The notes beneath the pieces are model-generated. The model was not told the DNA's origin, did not search any database, and worked only from the letters and a program-made list of their open reading frames with translations. The translations under genes were made by a program, and so were the position numbers. From Prostheceraeus crozeri (Eukaryota > Platyhelminthes > Polycladida > Euryleptidae), in contig CAJQUW010016958.1 of NCBI GenBank assembly GCA_907163375.1, forward strand, positions 1 to 64,000: a stretch of 64,000 bases of DNA. Direction: 5' to 3'. Each line of letters opens with the position of its first letter. Position 1 is the stretch's first letter. Shown here piece by piece: positions 52,170 through 64,000 of the stretch.

Positions 52170-55100
52170 GTTTGATATCAGACAGACATGTTCATAAATG
52201 TCCATGACATAGTAATAAGTTTTCCTTTCACATCCAGACATAAACTATAACAATAAGCAGAACTGGTTATCGTACACAATATGCGCTTTTCTCATTAAAA
52301 CCTGGAATTTTCAAATACAAATACATATCCCGCGACTGTTGTGACGTCTGGTAAAAGCACGATGTTGTGTAATAATCGTTTCAAAAATTCATTAAATATT
52401 AGTGCGCTTGCTGTATGCATAACGCTCCCTCTTTCTTTCTCTTGATTGCTTGAACATCCATGCAGTTTTATTTTTTGATATCAATGGAAGTAAATAATTT
52501 TTGGTATAATGCACAAAGATACGTGAAAATTGATTCTAGTATAAAATAAAAATGTGTGCATAAGTAATACACACTCTAAGTCTATATTTAGTTCTTACAG
52601 CGCGTTAACATTCACATTTCACGCATTGCATCTGCACAGTACACGTACACCATAGATGGCTCACAGGAGGTGTTCATGTTTATTCTTACACGGATTGAGT
52701 AGCCTTGCTACTCCATCTTTACACTGCCTAAAAACGGATTTTAATGAATCCCGGGATTCAGAATCCCGCAAAAATGCGCTAATCCTGGAATCTCAGGTGG
52801 GGGGCCACAAAACCTAAATTCCACCCTCAAAATCAGTGATAAGTGAGTGGAAAATATCTAAAACTTCTAAAATTTCTTTCACCTGAAAAAAAGCAAAATA
52901 TAAAAGCATATTTGATCTATATGCATCTTATGACATTATTTTGTATGGTCTTTTTTCTTCAAGCAGGGCGACATGCCGGCGAAAATGTAGATGAAATCGT
53001 GCATCAGCACCAAGGCTATTTCAAACCTTTAGTCATCAAAAGTGCTGCTGAAAGTCAATTACTTAGTATTGCACCATTTAAAGGCTATGCTCACTATTAG
53101 CCCTCTCCATTTTGCAGCTTCAATATATTCTTGCACATTTTTGAGATTGATAAAAGGCATCACATTCTTCACATATTTGATTTTAGTTTAGCATTATTTA
53201 TTGTCTAAATTTTTAAACCAGATTATGGCTTGATAAATACAAAGGAAATAGACGTCAGAGAAGTATGAAATCGATCAAGCACTACTCTAATGCTATGTAG
53301 TGATTGTCTGTTCACATCTACGGATTGTTATTTGTAAACATTCCAATGCAAATGAGATGTGAAAAAATTCCATAAAACCTGATTGTCCTTCTGGATTTCT
53401 TATACGAGGGTCAAATTGCATCCAATTTAATTGACCGATCAGGGGGATATGGAAGATCCTTCTTTAAAAGCGAACTGTTTCTACAAACGTGTTCCGTATG
53501 CGCAAGTCCGACTGTCTGATTACTCCATGACATTTGCAGTGCATTTTTGGCTTACTACTTAGCTGAAATTACTAGCTTTCCTAACAGTATAGATATCCAC
53601 GGTAGAGCATGATTACTTTGTGGAACATGGCATCATTATTTAACAGAACTCATCCATGGCATAAAAACCAGAACTAGACTTATTGCAAATTACACCAAAC
53701 TTTTCTGAGTGTTTTTTGTTTATGGAGCAAGGTGTTTGCCGACATACGATTTCATAGAGATTGAGCAATCAGAATCACATAGATTACTATAATATGCAAT
53801 ACACTGGCAATTTGCATCCTCGCTGACACTGATATTTGTTCCTGGCTCCGAATAAGTGATCTGCATGGAAGAACAGAGATAGGCGAATTTCATACACAAT
53901 TCGATGACCAAAAAAGAAATCGATCATGTCCTCCACTGAACTCACCAACTTCAGCATGGATGTCAATTTGAGCGAGAGAAGTGTGATGATCAAAGTCACA
54001 AGAAAGGCTGCATCATCAGTGTTTGTCAGATAACATTCTCTTGAAAACCGCTACTAATGTGAAAATTCTTGGATGCAAGTTATCGTGGAAAAGGTTATCA
54101 AACATTGTTGATTGCCTTGCACGGGATATTCATTGCATTAGTAGCACTAGATGTTTTATCATATAGGCTACATGTGCTTCCAGGTTGGAGGCCGAGCCTG
54201 GGCAGCCCGGGAATCGCCCATGAATTTCAGCGAAATAGCCAATCAGCCCTTAAATAGCTCGGGAATACCATTTTGTGATAGTTTGCCACTGCGTTCAATG
54301 AGCATAATTTCTTGATTTCAACTGCTATTAACATGACCATTACAATATTTTTCGGATAATTCGTCATCCTTCGGGGCATACAAAAAATGTCGAATTAACC
54401 ATATAGGCGAATTAGCTATAACTATATTTCCGTAATTAGCATCTTCAAAACTTGCGTATTTGTGTATCAGGTATTCACAACTTATTCTTTCCCGTTAAAT
54501 CAAAACAAATTATTTCTACAGTTAATGTCTATTAACGGTCAAATGAAACTTTCTGCAAATACTAGGTAAATTATCAAGATCGGTCTGGCCAGACCCGAGC
54601 CTTTAAATTTACTTTCATGAGCTCCACACAAAATCTCCCATGAATTATTGAATTAAAATATCAAAAGTAACATCTGAAATTTCATATTACGTTTCTATTG
54701 AATAAGCATCAGTAAACTGTTGCAGTTATTAATGAATGCTTTTATGCCACAATGTTAATACAATCATTGCAATGATCCTTGCGTGTTCCAAGCAAATGCT
54801 TTGCTACAAATGTTGAATATAGGCTTATGTTTTGCCTGCCTGTCTCTTCTACCTTAACTCTCGCAAACTTCATTACAACGTCTTTTTGTTTGAGTAACAT
54901 CAGTTGAGAGATGCTGATAAGTTAATTCCAACAAGAATCATTGCACTTTGTGTGGGTCTCGTGAGTCTATTTATCAGTGGACGTTACAGAACTGGAGGAA
55001 GAGCACGTTTACTTTACAGTATATCCCAAATCAACCTTGAAATGATAATGTTTTGCTTCATTTACTGATTTCCAAGCGGAAGGACAACATAATCCATGAT

Positions 55101-55730
55101 TGTGGACATAAATTGATTGCTTGTCCCACGCTAAACAGCTTTATGGACTTCATTTTTCTTTGTCGGTAGCATGATTCATTTTTCCGCAAGTGAGAGAATT
55201 TTGTAATAGCGCTAAAATGAGAGGGCGATCGATTTGAGGTTCCTTGACGAATTAAGGGTAGAGACTAGCGTAAAAATGTGCAAATTGGGGATGGAAAGAG
55301 TGACGAATCACGAATTATCCGTTTGTTTTACTATGTGCAACATATGAAACTTCTTCGGGGAATAGGAAAGTAATCCCACTATTTCTATTAAGTTTCTTCG
55401 AATCTCAATCTATACAACCAAATGACATGTTTGCACAACATCTGGATGAAATATTCTTGACTTCATAAATTTGTTTCGTTTCCACATGACAGTGCCAGTG
55501 ATGCCCATGAGACAATGGTATGGTGTCGTTGACATGTCGCTATAGTGAAATCGCTATGATGATGAAGTCTTGCTAATGAGCATCGTTGCATCTTATAAGC
55601 TTAAAAGCAATTTGTGGTTATTCACATCGAATTCGTTGACAAAAATGGATTGACTATAATTCGTGCATAAACTCGCACTCTATCGACATGGGTCTGCAAA
55701 AAATCGTTTTTGTGTGTTTCTGAACGTGGT
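52170..55730. other. Long AT-rich stretch without recognised gene
   Basis: No frame over 85 codons and no motif recognised. AATCCCGGGATTC and AATCCTGG words occur at 52.75-52.80 kb, inverted relative to those at 50.39-50.42 kb. They may mark the ends of an older element into which the 50.5-52.2 kb hAT element inserted. Confidence 0.4.
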
Positions 55731-55742
55731 TAGGGGAGAGTT

Positions 55743-56004
55743 GGGAGACTTGGCCACATAGACAGGTTCTTTTACATTTTTATAGATTTATCCTAAATTA
55801 TTAATCGAATCGATCTGAAAATTTGTATACAAGTGCTCCGGGGAGTCAAGAAAAAAGGTCATTGACCTGGATTAATTTACTCAAAGCATAAGTAATCTGT
55901 ATGCGATTTCAGCAACAGTATAAAAATGGGGAGAATTGGCCACACCCTGGGAGACTTGGCCAAATTGATAGGGAGACTTGGCCATGGTAGGGAGACATGG
56001 CCAT
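55743..56004. repeat. Left iterons of the pogo-type element
   Basis: GGGAGACTTGGCCA or one-base variants start at 55743, 55930, 55951, 55973 and 55991. They are probable transposase binding sites. The right group starts at 61802 and 61832, with inverted copies at 61851, 62191 and 62208. Confidence 0.8.
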
Positions 56005-56482
56005 TGAAGAAAAATATACTATTGAAGCTGAATAAGGCCCCATAACCCTAATTAAGGGGGAACACAATCTAATTGCATGCTTCAGCGCCACAATAGGTGT
56101 CATCAGGCACCATGGTGGACTATTGAATAGCCTACTTGATAGGCCTAAGTGGAGGTAAGTTGTTAGAATTTTGAAATTCCTATGCTTAATAAATGCAATT
56201 GACGCATTTTAATCAAACAATAACCCACTTTAAGCTCGAATATACTCTATTTTCTCTATAAAACCAAAACTTCGGAAAGGAAAAAATTGATGACTTTATT
56301 CCACATTGCCGAACTTACAAAAGTTTAAAATCGGAACAGGCCAAAATCTTCAGATAAAAAAGATAAATGTGAACGTAGACTATAAAAGGGCAAGTTGCAT
56401 GTTAAACAAATCACGAATATTAATCGTTTATTAATCAATTACTTAGGCCTGGCAGGAACCGTAAAAATCAAAACTCATTCGA

Positions 56483-57033
56483 TTAATTGATATTGATACC
56501 ACACAGTTCTTCCTTAAATGAAAACACATTCTGTGTTCTCTTCGTGGTGGCCCGCGTGATTCGATTTAAGTGTGCACTTACTGATTCAAATGGCACATCC
56601 ATGACATCAGCTACATCCGGTCGTACAAACCAATTGTCAACCCTCGGATACTTACGTAGAAAGTCAATCTTTACAAAACCTCCTGAAACCTCATTTAGCA
56701 CTTGACCAATGTAGAATGCTGGCAAACCTTTCGATGGAAATTGACACAAGACGAAGTCACCCACAGATAGCTCAGTTACTCCTTCTAATTTCAAAGGATA
56801 TGATTCCTCTTCAGCCTCAAAATCGCTTCCAATTTCGTTCTCCTTGTCACTGAAGCTGAACGCTGTGAATTGTTCAGCAGAGGCCTTATTTTTTTGTAGT
56901 GGATGATTTCTTTTTATCAGTTGGATTCTTTGACGCACTCTCCCTCAATTGTTTGAGCACCGGACTCGAGGTAGCAATCATGCTAGATCGCTTCTTCCGT
57001 CGTCGTCTGGTAGCACTTGGAGATCTTGCAGCA
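56483..57033 (-). pseudogene. Last exon of the pogo-type transposase, Tudor/SH3-like domain
   Basis: A TTTTCAG acceptor near 57,034 starts an exon with a basic stretch (ATRRRRKKRSSM) and a Ser/Lys linker. After a run of seven A near 56.89 kb the frame shifts, consistent with a one-base gain in the run. The next frame carries an acidic linker (FSFSDKENEIGSDFEAEEE), then LSVGDFVLCQFPSKGLPAFYIGQVL, GGFVKIDFLRKYP and WFVRPDVADV. This compact beta-barrel-like pattern (GDFV, YIGQV, FLRK) occurs at the C-terminus of relatives of this transposase group. The stop is at 56483. Confidence 0.6.
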
Positions 57034-57369
57034 ACCTGAAAATGAATGAGAAGAATGGCTGAAATAATAACACGATGATTACAAAAGTAGGCCTACTTTA
57101 ACAAGAAAGATTTATATTTGATGACATACGATTGATATTGAGTTTAATATAAGTTTAGCAACAGTAAAAAGAGCAGCAAATGTGGTTACTACTAAAAATG
57201 CATATGATATTTTTTAAAGTAAAATACGATTCGTTTGGTAAATTCGTTTGGCCCTATAAATTTCGCGTGAAATAATAATCTGTGCATGAAGACCTAGACC
57301 TAATGAAATTTCTATCGACATAATGATGAATGCAGCCAAAGCATTTTTGATTTGTTCTTACCTTAGGAT

Positions 57370-58930
57370 ATCCTATGAATGCAGAAGGTGACACGAAATC
57401 TGATTGAGGTGCCCGTGAGAGATTCGCAGAAGACAAAGGTGGAGACTGAGGTGGTGCCGCAGATTCATTGAGAGTCGCAGAGGGCATGTGTGAGGACTGA
57501 GATGCTGCCGCTGATTCATTGAGAGTCGCAGAGGGCATGTGTGAGGACTGAGGTGCTGCCGCAGATTCATTGAGAGTCGCAGAGGGCATGTGTGAGGACT
57601 GAGGTGCTGCCGCAGATTCATTGAGAGTCGCAGAGGGCATGTGTGAGGACTGAGGTGCTGCCGCAGATTCATTGAGAGTCGCAGAGGGCATATGTGAGGC
57701 CTGAGGTGCTGCCGCAGAATCTCGTACAGGGCGGTCGGTAACCATTGCGGGAGCAAAATCGTCCTCTCCAAAAACCTGTCTGTTAAAAGGCCATATGCCA
57801 GCTGCTTTAAATCCAGACTGGATATTCTTAGCTGTTGCTCCCTTCAACCAAGCCAGGCGAACAAGTTCAGCGACATGGTAGATTGAGAAATTAATGCCCG
57901 GATTGCGCATCATCCATGACGTCACAGCTTCATAATAGAAAGATTTCATGGGCCCAAACACACTTATATCGAGTGGCTGAGTCTTGTGACTTGTGTGGGG
58001 CACCAGTGTGAGGATATGAATGTTGTTCTTTCTCGCAAATTCAAGTGATGGCAGAGACAGGTGGCTTTCGTGATTGTCCATTATGAGGAGTACAGGATAA
58101 TCTGACGAAGGCCTACAATGATCTTTGAAATGTTTCAATGCGTCAACAAATTTCTCAGAATTCATCCAGCCATTGCTTGTTGCTACTCCAACACTCCCTT
58201 CGGGAGCGTTTCGCAACATCAAGTTGTTATATTTCTTTCGCGGAAATACGAAGAATGGTGGTATGGCCTCACCAATGGCAGAAACAATGCAGCATACTGT
58301 TACTAACTCGCCTCTCTCTCTCTGCTTGATATTTGTCCAATTTGTTTACTTCCCCGGGATGCTACAACCACTCTCATCCAGATTGTATATCTGTCTTCCC
58401 CTGAATTGAAATGACTGCAACACATGCTCAAGTTTGTCAAAGTATTCTTTAAGACTAGCTTCATTGAAAGATGCGGCTCTGGCAAGTGATGTTGCTTCCG
58501 GTCTTCGAATCGACAAGTCAGGGTGACGCAGCATAAATCCATGCAGCCAATCCAGACCAGCTTTCTTATCAGCGTCCCAATTCTTAGGATGCCTGAGGCT
58601 ATTAAAAACTGCCGTTTGGTATGCTAATTCTCTGGTTTGATTGGTTGTTAAACCATAGAACATAGCTGAACAGGATTTTAAATATTCGCATATTTCAATT
58701 TCCTGTTCATCAGTGAAAACTTGCGATCTCTTAAAGTTTGTAGCAATGCTTGCCTCCGGAGTATTTCTGAGTATATCGACCTTTCTTCTTATAGTTGTGC
58801 GTGGGATACATGTTGATTGGGCGACCTTAAATGCTTTTTCGCCATTTAACACCCTTTCAACTGCTTTTCTTACATATTCTTCTGTGAAGGGTGTTCTACT
58901 CGCATCCTTTCGAGAGTACCTTCGCGGCAT
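57370..58930 (-). pseudogene. pogo/jerky-type transposase, main exon
   Basis: Starts MPRRYSRKDASRTPFTEEYV, a psq/CENP-B-like helix-turn-helix (VRKAVERVLNGEKAFKVAQ, IPRTTIRRKV). The DDE domain has the first Asp in IYNLDESG near 58.37 kb, the second in PVLLIMDNHESHLSLP near 58.08 kb and the third in PHTSHKTQPLDISVFGPMK near 57.96 kb. One in-frame TAA near 58.34 kb, in a stretch shorter than in relatives, breaks the frame. The last part holds five to six repeats of 17 residues (ESAAAPQSSHMPSATLN). The exon ends at a good donor (CCTAAG then GTAAGAAC) near 57,365. Confidence 0.82.
57421..57720 (-). repeat. 51-bp coding minisatellite in the transposase
   Basis: Five nearly identical 51-base units and one divergent unit, in frame, giving 17-residue repeats of Ser/Ala/Pro-rich text. 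The near-identity suggests recent expansion. Confidence 0.88.
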
Positions 58931-59150
58931 ATTGTACCTGAAATGATGAGATTTCGTAAGGTCTCAACGTCGCTACAATGTCTCATTATTTAATTTTGAT
59001 ATCAATAAATGACGTGACGGCCATTTAATATTCAAAAACCGTAGCTATGTCTGATCTATTATCAAAAAACTGGATAAAGATAACATGCGATGACGAATCA
59101 TATTCCATCAGGAAAAAATATTTACTTAAGTCTATAGTAATAGAATTAGG
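58931..59150. other. 5' flank of the pogo-type transposase
   Basis: Non-coding part of the pogo-type element up to the piggyBac insertion; it should hold the transposase promoter. No clear TATA box. Confidence 0.4.
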
Positions 59151-59154
59151 TTAA

Positions 59155-61663
59155 CCCTTTCGATCCTATGACGACACGTTGTCGTCACGCTTACATGCGC
59201 TATGACGACAGCGTGTCGTCATGAGAAATTTTGCTAACTGTTTAGGCGTGAAGTATTCCAGTTGCTTGTAAAACACGTTAGATGTTGTCTTTAGCGCATA
59301 TTATGTGCAAACCAACTATATTTAATAGAATTAACCGCTGTAATGGTACATGTACATGTAGTAGGTTACATGTACACGTACATCAAGTCTATTGAGGGCA
59401 AGTAATGCATTAGTTTCATGCTGCTGCGATCAGCTGTGTCTTGTGTTTCTGCTGTCTTTACATGATCTGATTGTCGGCAATACAACTCAGCGGTTGCAGT
59501 GCGATGTCACCTGCATTCAGTCGAGCCACACATGAAGCATATTCAAAGTATTGATTGATGGTGATTGTATAATGACGTCCGGTAAAGATTGCGCGTGGCT
59601 GATTCGTTGTTAGGTAGAGCAGCTTTCACGGTATATTGTCATTTGTCACAACTAATTTCTGATCATTCTTTCAATGGCAGCGGCACCATCAAGTAGTAAC
59701 AGGCACTCAACACGCCGAGTGCAGCCAGTCGGTCGCTATGGTTTTGATTCCGATAAGTGAAGACGATTCGGACAATGAAGATACGACTTTTGATCCTCCC
59801 CATATTACAGATGAGTCGTCTTCTGATACCGATTCTGATGGCAGTGAAGATCTAGAAGCGAGTGCCGAAGATGGGTGGACTATCATCGAGCCGACAGATG
59901 TCAGTGATGCAACTAACTTTGTGTTTCTTGGAGAGTAGGGCTGGACAGATACAGAGATTGACAGTACCGAATTTACTGTGAGAGATTACATAATCAAATT
60001 TCTACCAGACAATTTGTTTGAAACCCTCACAAAATGGGTGAATGACCGTGTCCTTATTGAAAATGTTCGAATGATGGAGGAAGAGCAAGAAGAAATGCAC
60101 TGGAAAAATGTTACTATTTTAGAAATGAAGACATTTGTTGGTATTACTCTTCTAATGGGCATCGTAAAGAAACCCACAATCAGATCTTACTGGCAAACCG
60201 AAGAAATGATGACAACTCCCTTCTTTTTACAACCAAAGTGTCTGAGTCGTGACAGATACATCGCTATTCTGAGATTCCTGAGATTCTCGGATCCATTTGC
60301 GGTGGACCCATCCAAGAAGGAAAGCAGACTTAGTGGTTTCTTCTCTATTGTGAATGATCTTTGTTCTCAGTACCGACCACTTCAATCTCTGAGTTTGGAT
60401 GAAAGTCTTGTATTATTCAAGGGAAGGCTTTCAATCAAGATGTTTATTCGGACGAAAAGATCCAGGTTTGGTGTGAAGTTATTCATTCTTGCAGATAGAA
60501 CGGGATACATGATTTATTACATTACATTCATTCATTCATTACATGATTGATTTATTCTCAAATCTATGTTGGCTAGGATACCTGTTATGAAACCGGCGAG
60601 CCTGGTACTGAGGCGCTTTCGAATAGTGAAAAGATAGTCGTTCGATTACTTTCAAAGGCTGACATGCTTGACAGGGGATACGTCCTGAATATAGACAATT
60701 GGTTTACAAGCTTGCGGCTGATAGAGTACCTTCTTTCGAGAAATACGGGTGTTCGTGGAACAGTCAGACCGTAAAGAGGAATTCCAAAAATTCTTATTCA
60801 AAAGAAACTGCAACCTGTGTCATCGGCATTCGCTGAAAAGGACCGAATAATAGCGGTAAAATTCTGTGACAGAAAGGATGTTTTCTGATGTCCACGTGTG
60901 ACAATGCTTCTCTGGTGCAAAAAGAAAGGATTTCCAAGGGCAATGTTCGAACCAATGTGCTCAAGCCATCAATTGTCGAGAATTACAATCAAGAAATGGG
61001 AGGGATAGATCTCACAGACCAAGTTATTCGTCAATACAACTGCGCTCGCAAATCGCATGCCTGGTACAAGAAGATCGGCCTGAATTGCATTCTTCGGCTA
61101 CTTTTCAATTCATGGGCTGTATACAGAAAAGAGAAAGAAAGCAACGTGAGTTTCTTTGACTTCCTAAGGGATGCCATACGAGTCTTGACAGATTTGCAAT
61201 CAACACCAAAGGGAGCCAGAAGAAAAAGACGACCATCAGAGGAACAGCGCACGACTACACATGTGCAAAAAAGAATCCAATCCACAACTGGCAAGAAAAA
61301 TCCATTGAAGCGTTGCCGTGTCTGTTTCAGCAACGGAATCAGAAGAGAATCACGATACAACTGTGATTCGTGCCCTGACAAGCCTGGGCTTTGCCTGGGT
61401 GACTGTTTCAATAAGTTTAAACATGACTAATGTCCCACCAAGTGAAAATTTGATGATTTTTGTATTTTTAAAAAAATATAAATTTTTTGGATAATTTCGA
61501 CTGTTTTTGCATGTTTTCTGATTTTGGCATCTTATTTAGTGTTGGTTGGGGTCAGGACAACACTTTTTGGTCGAGTAAACAGCATTTGAAAAATCCCGAA
61601 ATTTTAGGATTTTTACAGGCAGCTAGGGGAGGAAGCCATAGATGCGAAACAGGATCGAAAGGG
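59155..61663 (+). mobile_element. piggyBac transposon nested in the pogo-type element
   Basis: 2,509 bp with ends CCCTTTCGATCCT and AGGATCGAAAGGG, flanked by TTAA at 59151-59154 and 61664-61667, the diagnostic piggyBac target duplication. The left arm holds two palindromes of the type TGACGACA-TGTCGTCA at 59169-59187 and 59202-59223. A plus-strand transposase gene lies inside. Confidence 0.95.
59738..61430 (+). pseudogene. piggyBac transposase, broken
   Basis: Start MVLIPISEDDSDNEDTTFD with an acidic N-terminus. The DDE_Tnp_1_7 domain begins VRDYIIKFLPDNLFETLTKW. The first Asp is in SLSLDESLVLFKGRL near 60.40 kb, the second in VLNIDNWFTSLRLIEYLL near 60.70 kb and the third in YNQEMGGIDLTDQ near 61.01 kb. 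The C-terminal zinc finger has CRVCFSNGI, YNCDSCPDKPGLCLGDCF. All three Asp are present. Breaks seen: an in-frame TAG near 59.94 kb, a frame shift around 60.51-60.58 kb next to a small CATTCATTCATT expansion, a TAA near 60.77 kb, and a TGA near 60.89 kb. The left TIR and TTAA are intact. Confidence 0.9.
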
Positions 61664-62231
61664 TTAAATAATCATGCAAATAAGAGGAAAATCAATGTGA
61701 GATCTCAAAAAATGCAAGCAATTCGCACAGTGACTAAAGCTTGGATAGGTCTTACGCCATGAGCTATTCAAATGCTCTAGCCCGTGTTATTTCAAAACAT
61801 GGGGAGACTTGGCCACTCTTGATATTACCTGGGGAGAATTGGTCAATTTATGGCCATGTCTCCCCATGTTACGTCATTTACCTAGCAATCGCATGAAATC
61901 TTTTTTAGCGAATATAGAGAATTATTACTAATAGATTATGAAAATAGGTTCAGACAGTAATATGAACACTTACTTGCAACTTTTGTGGTGTGATTGCTTC
62001 TCGCCGACAAAGCTCCGTGAGAATGAGGGAAAGTTTCTAAAAATGACGCTGAAATCGCAATGTCAGTGTGTACGAAACACCATTGATTGACATCATCATC
62101 CAATCAGCGCTTCTGTACTATGTCGACGCATTCCCTTGGCAACACTGAGTGTCTACTTCGTCAAGTGAATAGTTTCTGAGATCTCAGACATGACCAAGTC
62201 TCCCATATGGCCAAGTCTCCCAACCCTCCCC
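61664..62231. other. Right arm of the pogo-type element
   Basis: Non-coding, with five iterons and the right terminal repeat. Confidence 0.6.
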
Positions 62232-62233
62232 TA

Positions 62234-64000
62234 CATGCAATTTCGTAACAATCGCAATGGTAAATTATGCAGCCTCTAGTGACATGTAATTAAAGTTGCG
62301 AGTCGTGCTAAAAAAAATCATATCTAAATGTCTAAATGATATTTTTTCTTCACGTTATCAATTTCATGAGTGGTAAGATATTTATTAAGTCCAGACCTTT
62401 TTGAGCAGTAAAACGTCTGAGTGAGAATCGCACAATTTAGCACTGTTGGTAACTTAAATTCGAATAAAAGTGGCTAAGCTAACTAAGTGATGACTTCGAA
62501 GCCTTACAGCAAATCATAACAAGAAGGCTACCAAACCAATGTGGCTTATGTATAGACCACTACTTCCAAATGTCTGGGTCGCTAGTTTATGGAGCCATCT
62601 GGAGCTTCATCCAGCGGTGAAGATTATTATATCAATAGATGCCATTATAAGTAACTAATCAAGTTAATTTTGCTAGCTTGCACCATATGCACAAAAAAGG
62701 CCTAGCTATTAAATACGTGGATGCATATGTTTAACCGCGGTATACTCACATGTATTTCTTAACAAAGTACACCGAATTACTATTCGACGGTCAACTAAAA
62801 TCTTTTAATAGTAGGGCTACAGGATCAGTAGATAGCCTATCAAAAATTTTATGACATATTACCGGGACTAAGCCTATTGTTTTTGAGCGTAACCAGAGCC
62901 GTAAAAGTTTTGACAAAACTTAATTAGGCCTTCACATTTAATAACACTTATAGCTACTTAACTATTTTTTGAAGAAGCACATGTGATCAGACCCTTATTC
63001 AGTGGCTTGCATCCGTGAACTATTTATGAGAACTGAATGCTTCGCACTTGCTAATGATCACAAAATATTTCATTTACATCAACTGATTAATTTTATTTCT
63101 ATAACTTTCTTCATACAATTTTTGCCTTTAGTCAATTTGCACCGCCATCGCTATCATTTGAATCAAGAAAGCTCGAGACCTTAATTCTCCAGTATTATAT
63201 CTGACTTTACTGGAAACATCAGACACAAATTTTATGACAGACAGTCACCATGCGTCCATTGTTTCTATGCAAACTGATACAAAAAGGATGATAAGTTGGA
63301 ATACTTCTGGCGCTCACAGTTAGTTGTTGTTGTTGTTTTACCCGACTCCATCCAGCGGATAGTAGGCTTGCACAAGGCATAGCCAGATGTGCTGAAGGCG
63401 AGAAGCTCAAAAAGAGCTTTGTTGCATATCCCAACAGCTAAGATTCGGCTGTCACGTTCCCCCGCAACATCAACTTAGCAAAAGGCCTCTTTTAGTCCTA
63501 TTCTATTCAGTCCCGGGAACCGCACGGGTGGCGTTTACGTCTTCGTCCAGTGTGACAGTTCCCTGACTTCTCTTGTCCATATTTCTGGATAACTTGGTGT
63601 TATCGTGCCTTTGTATTAACATGAGTATTTTCATATTATGGTTTTCTATCATGGTTCTTTCTGTCATTTGTTGCTTCAAGTTAACATGTTTGAACATCTC
63701 ATAGCCTGATAAATAGGCTAAATCTTCTCTCTATAATTTCAAATAAATCCCAGCCTTCTATGATTTTATGAATCAGATAATGAAAAGAAGAATTTTTGAT
63801 CTTTGGAAAGTTCAGGATATGAGCTTTTCTGTCGATATGAAATTATTCAGATACCAAGCATTTCAAAGGATGCAGGCGATTGAGGAAAAGTGCATGTTTA
63901 TAAACTTAAGAACCAGCACTCAAGGAATTCATAAATGTTGATAACTGAGTACAGCAAAGTCAAATATCGTTCATTATCTAACGAGTCAAAATTTATCGGC
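62234..64000. other. Stretch without recognised gene
   Basis: No supported gene on either strand; the longest frames are about 70 codons with no motif. TTGTTGTTGTTG near 63,325 is a short simple repeat. Confidence 0.4.

Larger units (their letters stand above)
55733..62231 (-). mobile_element. pogo/jerky-type DNA transposon, interrupted by piggyBac
   Basis: Ends GGGGAGAGTTGGGAGACTTG and, inverted, GGGGAGGGTTGGGAGACTTG, flanked by TA on both sides (55731-55732, 62232-62233), as for Tc1/mariner-pogo elements. About ten copies of GGGAGACTTGGCCA or near variants lie within 300 bases of the left end and 430 bases of the right end. The minus-strand transposase gene has several exons. Without the piggyBac insertion the element would be about 4.0 kb. 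Confidence 0.88.

Noticed and set aside
52843-53100. An 85-residue frame as a host gene
   Set aside because: No motif, promoter or signal sequence beyond one hydrophobic patch; length is within chance for AT-rich DNA.
57373-57771. A second repetitive minus-strand frame over the 51-bp repeats
   Set aside because: It is a shifted reading of the in-frame transposase repeat; the DDE domain continues only in the other frame.

Overview
The window is AT-rich animal DNA, most likely from an invertebrate. It has no operons, candidate introns with GT..AG ends, a replication-type histone H2A gene, and a dense load of eukaryotic transposons, many of them nested. The species cannot be read from the sequence. 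Only two genes look like ordinary host genes: an intronless chymotrypsin-fold serine protease (31.8-32.5 kb) and an H2A.X-type histone (42.1-42.5 kb).

The first 18.3 kb or so is a Polinton/Maverick whose left end lies outside the window. It carries a capsid protein C-terminus (F54H12.2 family), an adenovirus-type cysteine protease, a minus-strand protein with a TATA-binding-protein-like core behind a possible PC4-like domain, a second copy of that PC4-like domain, two large paralogous proteins probably of the virion, and a protein-primed family B DNA polymerase. To the right come four small or unrecognised genes. A 5-kb Ty3/Gypsy retrotransposon with identical 171-bp LTRs sits inside the first large paralogous gene. 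Both elements are old copies and are broken. The most unusual features are the TBP-like protein, the repeated TATATAA(G/A) promoters, and a 140-base structured repeat that starts with a histone-type 3' stem-loop. One copy of that repeat lies downstream of each of three consecutive minus-strand Polinton reading frames. The element may therefore carry its own transcription-initiation factor and use replication-dependent histone-type mRNA 3' ends.

From 18.3 to 31.7 kb there are satellites (four 296-bp units headed by an inverted copy, then G-run repeats), a non-autonomous hAT element, a decayed hAT transposase, long unannotated AT-rich stretches, a 490-bp foldback element and a Crypton tyrosine recombinase pseudogene.

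From 33.6 to 39.8 kb lies a Penelope-like retroelement (RT plus GIY-YIG endonuclease) split by a 3.7-kb hAT transposon with a 52-bp satellite inside it. From 40.7 to 52.2 kb there are two more non-autonomous hAT elements, the H2A.X gene, a Tc1/mariner-superfamily element with 220-270-bp inverted repeats, an 800-bp inverted-repeat element and a 5'-truncated Jockey/CR1-type LINE.

From 55.7 to 62.2 kb is a pogo/jerky-type DNA transposon with about ten iterons and TA target duplications. It is interrupted by a nearly complete piggyBac element with TTAA duplications. The remaining stretches show no gene I can support.
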